Below are positions 39,882 to 48,069 of a stretch of 64,000 nt of DNA, one piece after another. The notes under the pieces were generated by a model, which saw only the letters and a program-made list of their open reading frames with translations, ran no database searches and was not told the DNA's origin. Made by a program: the position numbers and the translations under genes. How positions within the stretch are numbered: position 1 is the first letter of the stretch; each line of letters begins with the position of its first letter. This DNA comes from an uncultured Oscillospiraceae bacterium (GTDB lineage: Bacteria; Bacillota; Clostridia; Oscillospirales; Oscillospiraceae): assembly GCA_947632005.1 (NCBI GenBank), contig CANRNU010000004.1, forward strand, positions 1 to 64,000, written 5' to 3'.

Positions 39882-41279
39882 ATGAGCAAGCTAACACGTA
39901 AGTGCCCCAACTGCGGGGCGGTGGTGCCGGCGGATGTGAAATACTGCCGGAAGTGCCACGCGAGGATGGATTCCGGCCGGGTGGAGGTGCTGGCCAAGCC
40001 GGAAAAGGAGCAGCGGCCCCAGAAACGCGGTCGGGAAAACGACGCGCTGCGCAATCTGCCGAAGCCCGTCCGTCCGGAGGAGGTCGCAGAGAGAATGTAC
40101 GGCAGCCAAAACGCGCCCAGACGGCCTGCTCAGTCTCAGAACGAGGGCCAGGACGGCTTCTTTGAGCCCGGCCAGGACGGGGCCCAGCAGAGAAGACCCG
40201 GGCAGCGGGGACGTATGGCCCCGGCAGGTCAGGGCGTGCCCAGACCGGTGTCTACCGCGAGGGGCGCAGGCGGCCAGATGGAGCCCAACCGGAACAAGGA
40301 CAAGAATCTGTGGCAGATCATCACGGTACTGGCCATTATCCTGGTCATCATCGTGGTGGCCATCGTGCTGGTCGTCCGGCTGAACCGGCCCACTCCGCCG
40401 GCGGCGGCTTCCGACCCCTATGAAAACGCCACGGTCATTGCCAGCAGCACCGCCAGCCCGTCGCCCACGCCCACGAGCACCCCGGCCATAGCGGCCCCGG
40501 AGGGCCTGATCGTACCCGACGCTACCCCGGTGCCCGCACCCTCCGCCACGCCTGTGATAGCTACCCCGGTGCCCTCTCCGGCGAGCTCGCCTTCCAATTT
40601 CAGCACGACCGCCGTGAATGATACGGTGTACATCAGCGGCAACGGCGTCAACGTCCGCTCCGGCCCGGGTACGGACTACAACATCCTGGGGTCCGAGAAC
40701 AGCGGCAAGCAGCTCCAGCGCACCGGAAGGACCAGCAACGGCTGGAGCCAGGTCTCCTATAACGGCCAGACCGGCTATGTCATCGACAGCCTGCTGACCA
40801 CGACGCAGCCCGCCGCCAACAACAACACCAGCACCAATTATACCGTCAGCGAGGCCAGCGGGACCGTGACGGTGGCGTCCGCTACCGGCGCCAACCTGCG
40901 CTCCGGCCCCGACACGTCTTACTCCGTGGTGGCCACTGTCGCCAACAATACCCAGCTGACCCGCACCGGGACCTCCGGCGGGTGGACCCGCGTCAGCTAT
41001 AACGGCCAGAACGTGTTCATCTCCACGAACCTGCTGGCGGGCAGCAATACCTCTTCCGGCAGTACCGGCAGCACCGGGTCCTCCGGCGGCTCCGGCACCA
41101 TCACCGTCACCGGCAACGGCGTGCGCATCCGCTCCGGCCCGGGCACCGGCTATGGGATCATCGGCGCGGCCAACTCCGGAAATGTGCTCACCCTCCTGGG
41201 ACAGAGCGGGGACTGGTATCAGGTCAGCTATAACGGCTCCACCGGCTATATCTCCGCCACCTACGCCAGAAAGAACTGA
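39882..41279 (+). CDS. Zinc-ribbon, membrane-anchored protein with three SH3 domains
   Basis: A 465-residue protein. The N-terminus is a zinc ribbon (CPNCGAVVPADVKYCRKC). A ~100-residue disordered basic linker is followed by one membrane helix (IITVLAIILVIIVVAIVLVV, ~145-165). The exterior carries a Ser/Thr/Pro-rich stalk and three bacterial SH3 (SH3_3) domains: residues ~240-295 (GNGVNVRSGPGTDYNILG), ~315-380 (GANLRSGPDTSYSVVA) and ~400-465 (GNGVRIRSGPGTGYGIIG). SH3 domains of this kind bind cell wall. A cytosolic ribbon joined to exterior SH3 suggests a wall-sensing or anchoring role. Confidence 0.85.
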   Translation: MSKLTRKCPNCGAVVPADVKYCRKCHARMDSGRVEVLAKPEKEQRPQKRGRENDALRNLPKPVRPEEVAERMYGSQNAPRRPAQSQNEGQDGFFEPGQDGAQQRRPGQRGRMAPAGQGVPRPVSTARGAGGQMEPNRNKDKNLWQIITVLAIILVIIVVAIVLVVRLNRPTPPAAASDPYENATVIASSTASPSPTPTSTPAIAAPEGLIVPDATPVPAPSATPVIATPVPSPASSPSNFSTTAVNDTVYISGNGVNVRSGPGTDYNILGSENSGKQLQRTGRTSNGWSQVSYNGQTGYVIDSLLTTTQPAANNNTSTNYTVSEASGTVTVASATGANLRSGPDTSYSVVATVANNTQLTRTGTSGGWTRVSYNGQNVFISTNLLAGSNTSSGSTGSTGSSGGSGTITVTGNGVRIRSGPGTGYGIIGAANSGNVLTLLGQSGDWYQVSYNGSTGYISATYARKN

Positions 41280-41295
41280 CAGATATATCAAAAGC

Positions 41296-41327
41296 AAAGG
41301 AGACAGGCAGCAGCCTGTCTCCTTTTT
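41296..41327. terminator. Bidirectional terminator
   Basis: AAAGGAGACAGGC, AGCA loop, GCCTGTCTCCTTT then TT. It separates the SH3 gene from the minus-strand gene and works both ways. Confidence 0.85.
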
Positions 41328-41764
41328 CAGCTCTCCAGCCCGCCGTAAAGGGCCAGGGTGAAGCGCTTCAGCGCCCGGTCCCGGCGGCGGTAGACCTGGG
41401 CCTTCTCCCGGTCCAGCTCCTCGCACAGACGCTCCGCCGCCCCCTTGTGCCGGTGCACGTAAAACCGGTCCAGTACCAGCCGGTCCTCCTCGTCCAGGGC
41501 GGAGAGCCCGCTGTCCGCCAGGGCTACCCATGCCTGGGCCGACTCCAATTGCCGGGCCAGTTCCTCCCGGCGCACGATGTTGGACAGCATCGCGTCCTCC
41601 CGCCGGCTCCCGGCACCGTGGGCGGGAATGGAATCCGGCACCGAGCTCTTCAGGGCCCCATAGTCCAGCTCCAGCCGCCTGATCTCCGCCGGTATGTTCT
41701 CCAGCGACTGCCGCCGGACCTCATACTGCATCAGTTTCTCCGCCGCTTCCTGTTTCCAATCCAT
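41327..41764 (-). CDS. Phage-type sigma-region-4-like regulator (ArpU-like)
   Basis: A 145-residue protein; start ATG 41764 behind AAAGGAGGACACGGACC. Helical throughout. The C-terminal half has a sigma-70 region-4-like helix-turn-helix phrase: LDRFYVHRHKGAAERLCEEL, then DREKAQVYRRRDRALKRF. Small proteins of this plan (ArpU/DUF1492 class) are late-gene regulators in Firmicutes prophages and usually sit beside the terminase genes. Here it is 4.7 kb from the phage-like cluster, next to an S24 repressor. Role inferred. Confidence 0.62.
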   Translation of the reverse strand: MDWKQEAAEKLMQYEVRRQSLENIPAEIRRLELDYGALKSSVPDSIPAHGAGSRREDAMLSNIVRREELARQLESAQAWVALADSGLSALDEEDRLVLDRFYVHRHKGAAERLCEELDREKAQVYRRRDRALKRFTLALYGGLES

Positions 41765-41839
41765 GGTCCGTGTCCTCCTTTTTGGCCGTTGTAGGTGTTA
41801 ACAGCATTTCGATGCTCCCGTATTCGGGATGGTATCATT

Positions 41840-41868
41840 AATATAATACCGAAAAAGGGGCTTGTCAA
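41840..41868 (-). promoter_or_regulatory. Promoter for the ArpU-like gene
   Basis: Minus-strand TTGACA, a 17-base spacer and TATATT. Confidence 0.7.
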
Positions 41869-41900
41869 GGAGAAATTTAACCGAAAAGTAGATTATTTAA

Positions 41901-41929
41901 TTGACAAATGGTAAGGATTCGGGTACAAT
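41901..41929 (+). promoter_or_regulatory. Promoter for the S24 repressor
   Basis: Plus-strand TTGACA, a 17-base spacer and TACAAT. The -35 box of the divergent promoter is only 32 bases away, leaving room for a shared operator. I do not see a clear dyad there. Confidence 0.72.
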
Positions 41930-41952
41930 TGGCGTGACAGGAGGGATGATGC

Positions 41953-42690
41953 GTGGAGATCGGCGAAAGGATAACAGGATACCGCAGACAGGCGGGTATG
42001 ACCATCGAGGAGCTCTCCCGGCGCGCCGGCGTCTCCAAGGGGACGCTGAACAAGATCATCAGCGGGGAGACGAAGAGCCCGACCATGGCGGTGATGAGCG
42101 CCCTGGCCAGGGCTCTGGGCCGGTCTCTGGCGGATTTCGACGACGGCGGCGCACGGGAGCTGTCGGAGGAGGCCATGGAGGCGGCCAGGGATTATGAGGC
42201 GCTGGACGGCCACGGGCGGCGGGTCGTGCGGGCCGTGATGGGAGAGGAGAAGCGCCGGATGGAGATCCGGGAGCTGAACGGCGGCAAGAGGCCGATGAAG
42301 ATCGTCCCGCTGCTGGGCAACTCCTTTGCCGCCGGCCGGGGGGACCCGGACTTCGGCAATCCCTGGGAGGATCATGAGGTGCCGGCGGACAGCGGAGCGG
42401 ATTTTGCCGTGCGCATCAACGGAAACTCCATGGAACCATACCTTCCGGACGGGTCCATTGCCCTGGGGAAAAAGCGCGCGCCCAGGGACGGCGAGGTGGC
42501 GGCGATGCTGCTGGACGGCGAGTTTTTGTGCAAGCAGGTCTGCCAGGATATGGCGGGGAACCTCTACCTGTTCTCTCTCAACCGGGACAGGCGGGACGCG
42601 GATGTGACCATCCGGCACGACACGGAGCGGAGCCTGACCTGTTTCGGGACCATCATCATGGAAAAAGTGCCGCTGCCGGCGGAGATGTGA
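41953..42690 (+). CDS. HTH/S24 peptidase repressor (CI/LexA-like)
   Basis: 245 residues; start GTG 41953. Residues ~5-60 are an XRE helix-turn-helix (GMTIEELSRRAGVSKGTLNK). The C-terminal S24 domain has the catalytic Ser in GNSMEPYLPDG (~158) and Lys in FLCKQV (~194). The Ala-Gly cleavage bond occurs in NSFAAGRGD (~127). Such repressors self-cleave on RecA activation and lift lysogeny. It is divergent from the phage-type regulator. Its final 28 bases are duplicated downstream, around an inserted element. Confidence 0.85.
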   Translation: MEIGERITGYRRQAGMTIEELSRRAGVSKGTLNKIISGETKSPTMAVMSALARALGRSLADFDDGGARELSEEAMEAARDYEALDGHGRRVVRAVMGEEKRRMEIRELNGGKRPMKIVPLLGNSFAAGRGDPDFGNPWEDHEVPADSGADFAVRINGNSMEPYLPDGSIALGKKRAPRDGEVAAMLLDGEFLCKQVCQDMAGNLYLFSLNRDRRDADVTIRHDTERSLTCFGTIIMEKVPLPAEM

Positions 42691-42792
42691 GGAAGCGAAG
42701 CCCGGTCAGGGCGAGCCGCGTCGTTGATGCGCGCCTGCCAGGTTTCTCTTTGCCACAAAGCGGCAAAGTTCAAATGGCGGCGGCATCTCCTC

Positions 42793-42822
42793 TCCCCAAA
42801 AGACTGACAAGCCTTTTGGGGA
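42793..42822. repeat. 30-nt palindrome, copy B
   Basis: TCCCCAAAAG, a ten-base loop, CTTTTGGGGA. It is followed by CCCC, as in copy C. Confidence 0.75.
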
Positions 42823-42876
42823 CCCCGGGGCCGCGCGTCAAGGTCAAAAGCCATAGGACGTTTGGCTTTTGACCTT

Positions 42877-42911
42877 CTGCGAGGGGGAATTCACTTTCCC
42901 CTCGCAGTTTT
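42877..42911 (+). terminator. Terminator of the repressor transcript
   Basis: CTGCGAGGGG, an 11-base loop, CCCCTCGCAG then TTTT. Confidence 0.75.
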
Positions 42912-42965
42912 AATCAGGAAAAGTGCCGCTGCCGGCGGAGATGTGAAAGGACAAGGGAAAAGACC

Positions 42966-42996
42966 GCGCGGCCCCCGGTGATGCCGGGGGCCGCGC
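42966..42996 (-). terminator. Terminator of the HAAS operon
   Basis: Minus strand: GCGCGGCCCCCGG, a five-base loop, its complement, then GGTCTTTTCCC. Confidence 0.75.
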
Positions 42997-43010
42997 AGTA
43001 TCGTGACCTG

Positions 43011-43232
43011 TCAGAAGGGAAGTATGGCGCGCAGGCTCTGACGGAGGGCCTCAAGGTCGGCCTGCAGGATGTTCCAGTTGGCGCTCAGCCGCTCGCCGTA
43101 TTGGGCCAGATGACCGTGGGCCTGCAGAGCAGAGGGGGAGCTGCCGGTGAAAAAGGCCACGCCAATGGCCGCGGCCCCCAGCAAAAAGCAGATGAGCGCA
43201 ACGACGCTGACGATATGCCACAGCTTACGCAT
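43011..43232 (-). CDS. Small membrane protein (73 aa)
   Basis: The protein has an N-terminal membrane helix (LWHIVSVVALICFLLGAAAIGVAFFTG) and an exterior amphipathic helix (LSANWNILQADLEALRQSLR). It overlaps the upstream HAAS gene by eight bases, so translation is coupled. No domain is recognised. It is probably a partner of the HAAS protein, which commonly has small co-encoded proteins. Confidence 0.6.
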   Translation of the reverse strand: MRKLWHIVSVVALICFLLGAAAIGVAFFTGSSPSALQAHGHLAQYGERLSANWNILQADLEALRQSLRAILPF

Positions 43233-44163
43233 CCCGGGTCACCTTCTTTCCGAGGGTCAGATGGGTCATGGCCTTGCAGGCGAGGATATATGCCTTCACG
43301 ATGCCCGTGTCCAGGCGAAGACCGCACCACAGTACGATCAGCGCCAGACCGAGGATCAGAAAGGCCAGACCGAACAGCATCACCGCGTCGGCGATGTAGC
43401 TGATGCACCAGAGCCCGCCTACGGCGGCCAGCCAGGTGAACAGCAGCAGGATGAGCCCGGGGGCCAACAGCACCGCCATGACAGCCAGAAGTATGGCCGC
43501 TATGGGCACGGCCAGCAGAAGGATGCTCAAAATGAACAGCGGTACGCCCAGCCAAAGGGGGATGGACCGCTCGATGACGGTGAGTGGCCCGGTACTGTCC
43601 TGGTCGTCTATGTCGTCGTCCAGAGAGGGGGGGACGATGGGGGGCGGGGACATGCGCCTGGACGCCGGGGCAGGCCCCCGGGACGCGGGTTTCTCCGGCG
43701 GGGAGGCCGGTGCTTTCGCCGCGTCAGGCCCCTCCGCGGGCTGCTTGGGCTGGCTTTCCGCCGGCGCGGGCTGGTCCTCCTTCTCCGGCGCCGGCGGGAA
43801 GGAAAACGCCGACAGGTCGTCCATCACCATGGGCGGGACGTCCAGGTCCGGCAGACCCTCCACCACGTCGGGCGCGGCCTCTTCCTCCGGCTGGGTCGCC
43901 TCGGGCTCCGGTTCCGGCGGCGCCGCATAGGACGCCTCCAGTTCATCCATGAACCGGTCGGTGAACAGGAGGGGGTCATAGATGCGGCTCAGGCGGATGG
44001 CCGAACGGGTCGGCGTGCCGATCTTCCCCAGAAGCTCCTCCTCCCGGGCCGGGCCGGCCTCGTCAAACAGCGCGCCATATCGGGCCAGGGTCCGCTCTCT
44101 GTCCACCCGGGTCATAAAGACCAAGAGCTGCCCCAGTTCGGCAAGGTATTGCGATTTGTTCAT
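43225..44163 (-). CDS. HAAS-domain membrane protein (DUF1700-like)
   Basis: A 312-residue protein; start ATG 44163 behind AAAGGAACTGCTT. The N-terminus is the HAAS signature (MNKSQYLAELGQLLVFM; then RYGALFDEAG), expanded by an acidic Pro-rich linker (PEPEPEATQPEEEAAPD). The last ~110 residues carry three or four membrane helices (LWLGVPLFILSILLLAVPIA; ILLAVMAVLLAPGLILLLFT; VMLFGLAFLILGLALIVLW). Such proteins pair with PadR regulators and affect envelope stress responses. No PadR gene is present here. Confidence 0.75.
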   Translation of the reverse strand: MNKSQYLAELGQLLVFMTRVDRERTLARYGALFDEAGPAREEELLGKIGTPTRSAIRLSRIYDPLLFTDRFMDELEASYAAPPEPEPEATQPEEEAAPDVVEGLPDLDVPPMVMDDLSAFSFPPAPEKEDQPAPAESQPKQPAEGPDAAKAPASPPEKPASRGPAPASRRMSPPPIVPPSLDDDIDDQDSTGPLTVIERSIPLWLGVPLFILSILLLAVPIAAILLAVMAVLLAPGLILLLFTWLAAVGGLWCISYIADAVMLFGLAFLILGLALIVLWCGLRLDTGIVKAYILACKAMTHLTLGKKVTRDA

Positions 44164-44218
44164 AAGCAGTTCCTTTCAGGTCCGGCCGGAACGGATATCC
44201 GGACAGACATACATCATT

Positions 44219-44247
44219 ATTATAAAATGAAATCGCCCTTTGGTCAA
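44219..44247 (-). promoter_or_regulatory. Promoter for HAAS operon
   Basis: Minus-strand TTGACC, a 17-base spacer and TATAAT. Confidence 0.7.
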
Positions 44248-44255
44248 GTATTCCC

Positions 44256-44284
44256 TTGACATTGCCGGGGCGGGTGTATAAAAT
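44256..44284 (+). promoter_or_regulatory. proS promoter
   Basis: TTGACA, a 17-base spacer and TAAAAT, about 40 bases before ATG 44324. It is back-to-back with the HAAS promoter. The short leader has no T-box. Confidence 0.65.
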
Positions 44285-44323
44285 GTATAAGTTACCAGAA
44301 TATGCGCAAGGAGCTGACAGTTT

Positions 44324-45754
44324 ATGGCAAAAGATAAGCAGGTGACCCAGATCACCTCCATGGAACAGGACTTCGCCCAGTGGTATACCGACGTGTGCAC
44401 CAAGGCGGAGCTGGTGGATTATTCCGGCGTCAAGGGCCTGTTCATCCTGCGGCCTTACGGCTACGCCATCTGGGAGAACATCATGGGCGTGCTGGACGCC
44501 AAGTTCAAAGCCACCGGCCATGAGAACGTGTCCATGCCCCTGCTTATCCCCGAGAGCCTGCTGCAGAAGGAGAAGGACCATGTGGAGGGCTTTGCCCCTG
44601 AGTGTGCCTGGGTCACCATGGGCGGCAGCGAGGAGCTGCCGGAGCGGCTGTGCATCCGGCCCACCAGCGAGACTCTCTTCTGCGACCACTGGAGCCATGT
44701 GCTCCACTCCTGGCGGGACCTGCCGATGAAGTACAACCAGTGGTGCAGCGTGCTCCGCTGGGAGAAGACCACCCGTCCGTTCCTCCGGGGGCGGGAGTTC
44801 CTCTGGCAGGAGGGCCACACCATCCACGCCACCGAGGAGGAGGCTCGGGAGGAGACCCTGCAGATGCTGGAGATATACGCCGACTGCTGCGAGAATTACC
44901 TGGCCATGCCCGTCATCCGGGGCAACAAGACCGAGAAGGAGAAATTCGCCGGGGCTGTCAACACCTACACCATCGAGTGCATGATGCACGACCACAAGGC
45001 CCTCCAGTCCGGCACCAGCCATTACTTCGGCGACGGCTTCACCAGGGCCTTCGGCATCACCTTCCAGGACAGGAACAACCAGGTGTGCTATCCCCACCAG
45101 ACCAGCTGGGGCCTTTCCACCCGCACCATCGGCGGGCTCATCATGACCCACGGCGACGACCGGGGCCTGGTGCTGCCCCCGCGCATCGCCCCCACCCAGG
45201 TCATCGTGCTGCCCATCGCCGCCCATAAGCCCGGCGTCACGGAGGCGGCAGAAGAGCTGGTGGAACGGCTCAAGGCCGCCGGTATCCGGGTCAAGGGGGA
45301 TTTCTCCGACAACAGCCCCGGGTGGAAGTACGCTGAGTACGAGATGAAGGGCGTGCCCCTGCGGCTGGAGATCGGTCCCCGGGACCTGGAGAATCACCAG
45401 GCCGTGGCCGTCCGGCGGGACAACCAGGAAAAGGTGTTCATCCCCCTGGATGCGCTGGAAAAGACCGTTCCGGCGTTGCTGGAGACGGTGCAGCAGGCCC
45501 TGTTCGACAAGGCCAAGGCCAATCTGGACAGCCACACATGGGCCGCCTCCACCGTGGAGGAGGTCCGGGAAAAGGCCCAGGACGGCTTCGTCAAGACCAT
45601 GTGGTGCGGTGACACCGCCTGCGAGGAGAAGATGAAGGAGCTGGCCGGCGTGTCCAGCCGGTGCATCCCCTTCGCCCAGGAGGAGTTGGGGGATGTGTGC
45701 CCCTGCTGTGGGCGGCCTGCCAGGCAGATGGTCATTTGGGGCGTGGCGTATTGA
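44324..45754 (+). CDS. proS: Prolyl-tRNA synthetase, archaeal/eukaryotic-type (ProS type 3)
   Basis: A 476-residue protein, the short form without the INS editing domain. Class II synthetase motifs are present: motif 2 ([28 protein letters not shown]) and motif 3 ([14 protein letters not shown]). [16 protein letters not shown] is in the catalytic core. The zinc site near the C-terminus uses Cys in [13 protein letters not shown] and CPCCGRP, and the protein ends GVAY, diagnostic of this ProRS subclass. It charges tRNA-Pro. A GC-rich hairpin ends the transcript. Confidence 0.95.
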   Translation: MAKDKQVTQITSMEQDFAQWYTDVCTKAELVDYSGVKGLFILRPYGYAIWENIMGVLDAKFKATGHENVSMPLLIPESLLQKEKDHVEGFAPECAWVTMGGSEELPERLCIRPTSETLFCDHWSHVLHSWRDLPMKYNQWCSVLRWEKTTRPFLRGREFLWQEGHTIHATEEEAREETLQMLEIYADCCENYLAMPVIRGNKTEKEKFAGAVNTYTIECMMHDHKALQSGTSHYFGDGFTRAFGITFQDRNNQVCYPHQTSWGLSTRTIGGLIMTHGDDRGLVLPPRIAPTQVIVLPIAAHKPGVTEAAEELVERLKAAGIRVKGDFSDNSPGWKYAEYEMKGVPLRLEIGPRDLENHQAVAVRRDNQEKVFIPLDALEKTVPALLETVQQALFDKAKANLDSHTWAASTVEEVREKAQDGFVKTMWCGDTACEEKMKELAGVSSRCIPFAQEELGDVCPCCGRPARQMVIWGVAY

Positions 45755-45765
45755 GTGGATATCGA

Positions 45766-45794
45766 CCGGGGCGCGGTCCAGGACCGCGCCCCGG
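45766..45794 (+). terminator. proS stem-loop
   Basis: CCGGGGCGCGGTCC with its complement around a single A, followed by TAAGTGTTTT. Weak U-run. Confidence 0.6.
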
Positions 45795-45821
45795 TAAGTG
45801 TTTTGATAGGAGGGATGACAG

Positions 45822-46277
45822 ATGCGGTGCAGACTGGCGGAGATCCAGAACACGATCTTCGTGGAGACAGGACGGAAGGTCCTCTGGGAGGGACCGAACG
45901 GCGTGCGGACGCCGGAACCGACAGAGCGGGAATTTTCCGTGCCGGGCATGTTCCTGGCGGGAGGACTGCCCTATCTGTTCACACGGCAGCTTTTGCTCAT
46001 CCCGACCGGAAAGGGGGTCTATCGGGACGGATATGGGCGGAAGGTGTTTGCCTATAAGGAGAGATTCCCCTGCTTCGACAGCCATGATTACAAACATGAA
46101 AAGCGATATTATCACTGGGCGTATCTGACACATTGGAACAGGCTGATATGCGTCTACTTCGAGGACGGGGACCGGTGCGCGGAGGTGACAGTGGATGTGG
46201 ACGAAGTGCCGGGAGACCATTTCGAGGCCATGGTGAAGGCTGGGCTCGTGGATGCGGACGGATATCTGAGGCTTTGA
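45822..46277 (+). CDS. Conserved-looking hypothetical protein (151 aa)
   Basis: The start ATG 45822 has a strong ribosome site (ATAGGAGGGATGACAG). The product is soluble, with a central Tyr/Phe/His-rich part (AYKERFPCFDSHDYKHEKRY; HWAYLTHWNRLICVYFED) and an acidic C-terminus (EVTVDVDEVPGDHFEAMVK). No catalytic motif or membrane segment is seen. It stands alone, with its own terminator, immediately before the phage-like cluster. Domain and function are not recognised. Confidence 0.55.
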   Translation: MRCRLAEIQNTIFVETGRKVLWEGPNGVRTPEPTEREFSVPGMFLAGGLPYLFTRQLLLIPTGKGVYRDGYGRKVFAYKERFPCFDSHDYKHEKRYYHWAYLTHWNRLICVYFEDGDRCAEVTVDVDEVPGDHFEAMVKAGLVDADGYLRL

Positions 46278-46305
46278 CGGGAGCGCAGGAGCGCTCCCGT
46301 TTTTT
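46278..46305 (+). terminator. Terminator before the phage-like cluster
   Basis: CGGGAGCGC, AGGA, GCGCTCCCG, TTTTTT: a strong intrinsic terminator. Confidence 0.85.
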
Positions 46306-46361
46306 GCGGGCGGGGGCATGAAACTGTAAGTGTAAAAAATGATAAATTAATGAGGCGATTT

Positions 46362-46388
46362 TGCCCGTTTAAGGGTATATAATGGGCA
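46362..46388 (+). promoter_or_regulatory. Putative late promoter with dyad
   Basis: TATAAT at 46378-46383 has no good -35. Instead TGCCC (46362-46366) and GGGCA (46384-46388) form an inverted pair bracketing the -10, with 17 bases between. This could be an activator-dependent phage late promoter. Confidence 0.4.
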
Positions 46389-46408
46389 CAGTGAGATCAG
46401 GGACAGAT

Positions 46409-46428
46409 CCCGGCGGGCGACCGCCGGG
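46409..46428 (+). terminator. Leader stem-loop before the terminase genes
   Basis: CCCGGCGG, GCGA, CCGCCGGG then GTCGTTTT, between the putative late promoter and the first gene. It could be an attenuator. Confidence 0.5.
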
Positions 46429-46455
46429 GTCGTTTTATGGAGGCGGACAGGGTCA

Positions 46456-46800
46456 GTGAGAGCGGAAAAATGGCTGGAAGAGGACGGACTGACCCTGCTG
46501 GAGGGCTGGGCCAGAGACGGACTGACAAGAGAACAGATCGCCGGACAGATGGGCATCGGCCTGAGCACGTTTTATAAGTGGCAGAAGAGATATCCCCAGA
46601 TCGCCCAGGCGCTGCGGAAAGGAAAAGAACTGGTGGATTACCAGGTGGAGGCCGCGCTGCTGGACAAGGCCCTGGGGGGTGACCTGCGGGCCCAGATGTA
46701 CTGGCTCAACAACCGGCGGGGCGATAAGTGGCAGGAGCATCCCAGGGAGAAGAGCGAGAAGGACGGGGATGAGGCGGTCATGGTCCTGGTGGATGTATGA
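46456..46800 (+). CDS. Phage terminase small subunit
   Basis: A 114-residue protein starting at GTG 46456. It has an N-terminal helix-turn-helix: LEGWARDGLTREQIAGQMG and IGLSTFYKWQKRYPQIAQAL, the phBC6A51/terminase-small pattern. Helices then continue to a charged tail (HPREKSEKDGDEAV). It recognises phage DNA and delivers it to the large subunit. Its stop overlaps the terL start (ATGA at 46797). Confidence 0.75.
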   Translation: MRAEKWLEEDGLTLLEGWARDGLTREQIAGQMGIGLSTFYKWQKRYPQIAQALRKGKELVDYQVEAALLDKALGGDLRAQMYWLNNRRGDKWQEHPREKSEKDGDEAVMVLVDV

Positions 46801-48035
46801 GGCAGGTAAGGCTGTCAGAGGTGCTGGGTCCGGCGTTTTTGGACCTGGCCAGGGACGTGTTCCGGCACGGGCACACCCACTATGACCTGGCCGGCGGGCG
46901 GGGCTCGCTGAAGTCCTCCGCCGTCAGTCTCATGGTGCCGCTGCTGCTGGTGCAGCATCCCGAGCTCCACGCGCTGGTGCTGCGAAAGGTGGGCAATACC
47001 CTCCGGGACAGTGTGTTTGCCCAGTATATGTGGGCGGTGGACAGGCTGGGGATGGGAAAATTCTGGACGGCCAGGCTCTCGCCCATGGAGCTCATCTATG
47101 AGCCCACTGGCCAGACCATCCTCTTCCGGGGGGCCGATGACCCCATGAAGATCAAATCCATCAAGGCGCCCTTCGGGTATATCGGCGTCACCCACTTCGA
47201 GGAGAAAGACCAGTTCGCCGGACGGGAGGAGATACGGAGCATCCTCCAGTCCACCATGCGGGGCGGGGAGCTCTTCTGGAACTTCGAGAGCTACAACCCG
47301 CCTGTCAGCCGGGACAACTGGGCCAATGCCGACTCGGCGGAGGACAGGCCCGACCGGCTGTGCCATAGGAGCACCTATCTGGACGCGCCCCGGGAGTGGC
47401 TGGGAGAGACCTTCTTTGCCGAGGCGGAGCGGCTCCGGACCGTGGACGAGCGGGCGTACCGCCATGAGTACCTGGGCCAGGCAGTGGGTACCGGCGGGAA
47501 CGTGTTCGAGAAGCTGGAGGTGCGGACCATCACCGATGAGGAGACCGCGCCCCTGGACCGTATCTTTCAGGGGGTGGACTGGGGTTGGTACCCGGATAAG
47601 TTCGCCTTCCTGCGCACGGCCTATGACAGGGCCCGGGAACGCATCTACCTGTTGGATGAATATTATGTCAACCGAACGAGCAACCGGGACACGGCGCGGT
47701 GGGTCCTGGAGCGGGGATATCAGGACTATCCCATCGTGTGCGACAGCGCGGAGCCCAAGAGCATCAGCGACTGGCGGGAGGCGGGCCTGCCCGCCCGGGG
47801 CGCGGTCAAGGGGCCCGGGAGCGTGGATTACGGATTCAAGTGGCTCCAGACCAGGACGCTGGTCATCGACCCGAAGCGGACGCCGGGGGCCTGGCGGGAG
47901 ATCAGCCGGTATGAATATGAACGGGACCGGGACGGACGCGTCATCAGCGGATATCCGGACCGGGACGACCACGCCATTTCGGCGCTGCGGTACGCCTATG
48001 AGCCGGTGTTTTTGAAGAGAGGGTCAGGGGCGTGA
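46797..48035 (+). CDS. Phage terminase large subunit, PBSX family
   Basis: A 412-residue protein. The ATPase Walker A is GGRGSLKSSA (~33-41). Walker B and coupling lie in FGYIGVTHFEEKDQFAGREE (~118-137). The C-terminal nuclease domain has acidic residues in FQGVDWGWYPDKFAF (D near 262), VCDSAEPKS (~320) and PDRDDHAISALRYA (~390). It resembles XtmB of B. subtilis PBSX. It packages DNA into preformed heads. The ATG overlaps the upstream stop. Catalytic residues look intact. Confidence 0.88.
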   Translation: MRQVRLSEVLGPAFLDLARDVFRHGHTHYDLAGGRGSLKSSAVSLMVPLLLVQHPELHALVLRKVGNTLRDSVFAQYMWAVDRLGMGKFWTARLSPMELIYEPTGQTILFRGADDPMKIKSIKAPFGYIGVTHFEEKDQFAGREEIRSILQSTMRGGELFWNFESYNPPVSRDNWANADSAEDRPDRLCHRSTYLDAPREWLGETFFAEAERLRTVDERAYRHEYLGQAVGTGGNVFEKLEVRTITDEETAPLDRIFQGVDWGWYPDKFAFLRTAYDRARERIYLLDEYYVNRTSNRDTARWVLERGYQDYPIVCDSAEPKSISDWREAGLPARGAVKGPGSVDYGFKWLQTRTLVIDPKRTPGAWREISRYEYERDRDGRVISGYPDRDDHAISALRYAYEPVFLKRGSGA

Positions 48036-48069
48036 AGACCCGGATACATTTTGAATGGGAGGCTGGACG

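Larger units (their letters stand above)
42663..42946. repeat. 228-bp element flanked by 28-bp direct repeats
   Basis: The block AAAAGTGCCGCTGCCGGCGG + AGATGTGA occurs at 42663-42690 (end of the repressor gene) and again at 42919-42946. The intervening DNA (42691-42918) is non-coding and made of hairpins: a palindrome at 42793-42822, an AAGGTCAAAAGCC stem at 42840-42876 and a terminator at 42877-42911. It looks like an insertion that duplicated its target. No ORF is seen in it. Confidence 0.75.

Noticed and set aside
41765-41839. AGCATTTCGATGCT dyad as an operator
   Set aside because: The dyad is short and lies in the transcribed leader of the minus gene, not at the promoters; support is too weak.
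44164-44323. T-box riboswitch upstream of proS
   Set aside because: The leader is only about 35 bases, with no specifier hairpin, T-box sequence or antiterminator.
46300-46456. Attachment site shared with tRNA-Ser
   Set aside because: I compared the tRNA-Ser 3' end with the left flank and found no matching copy.
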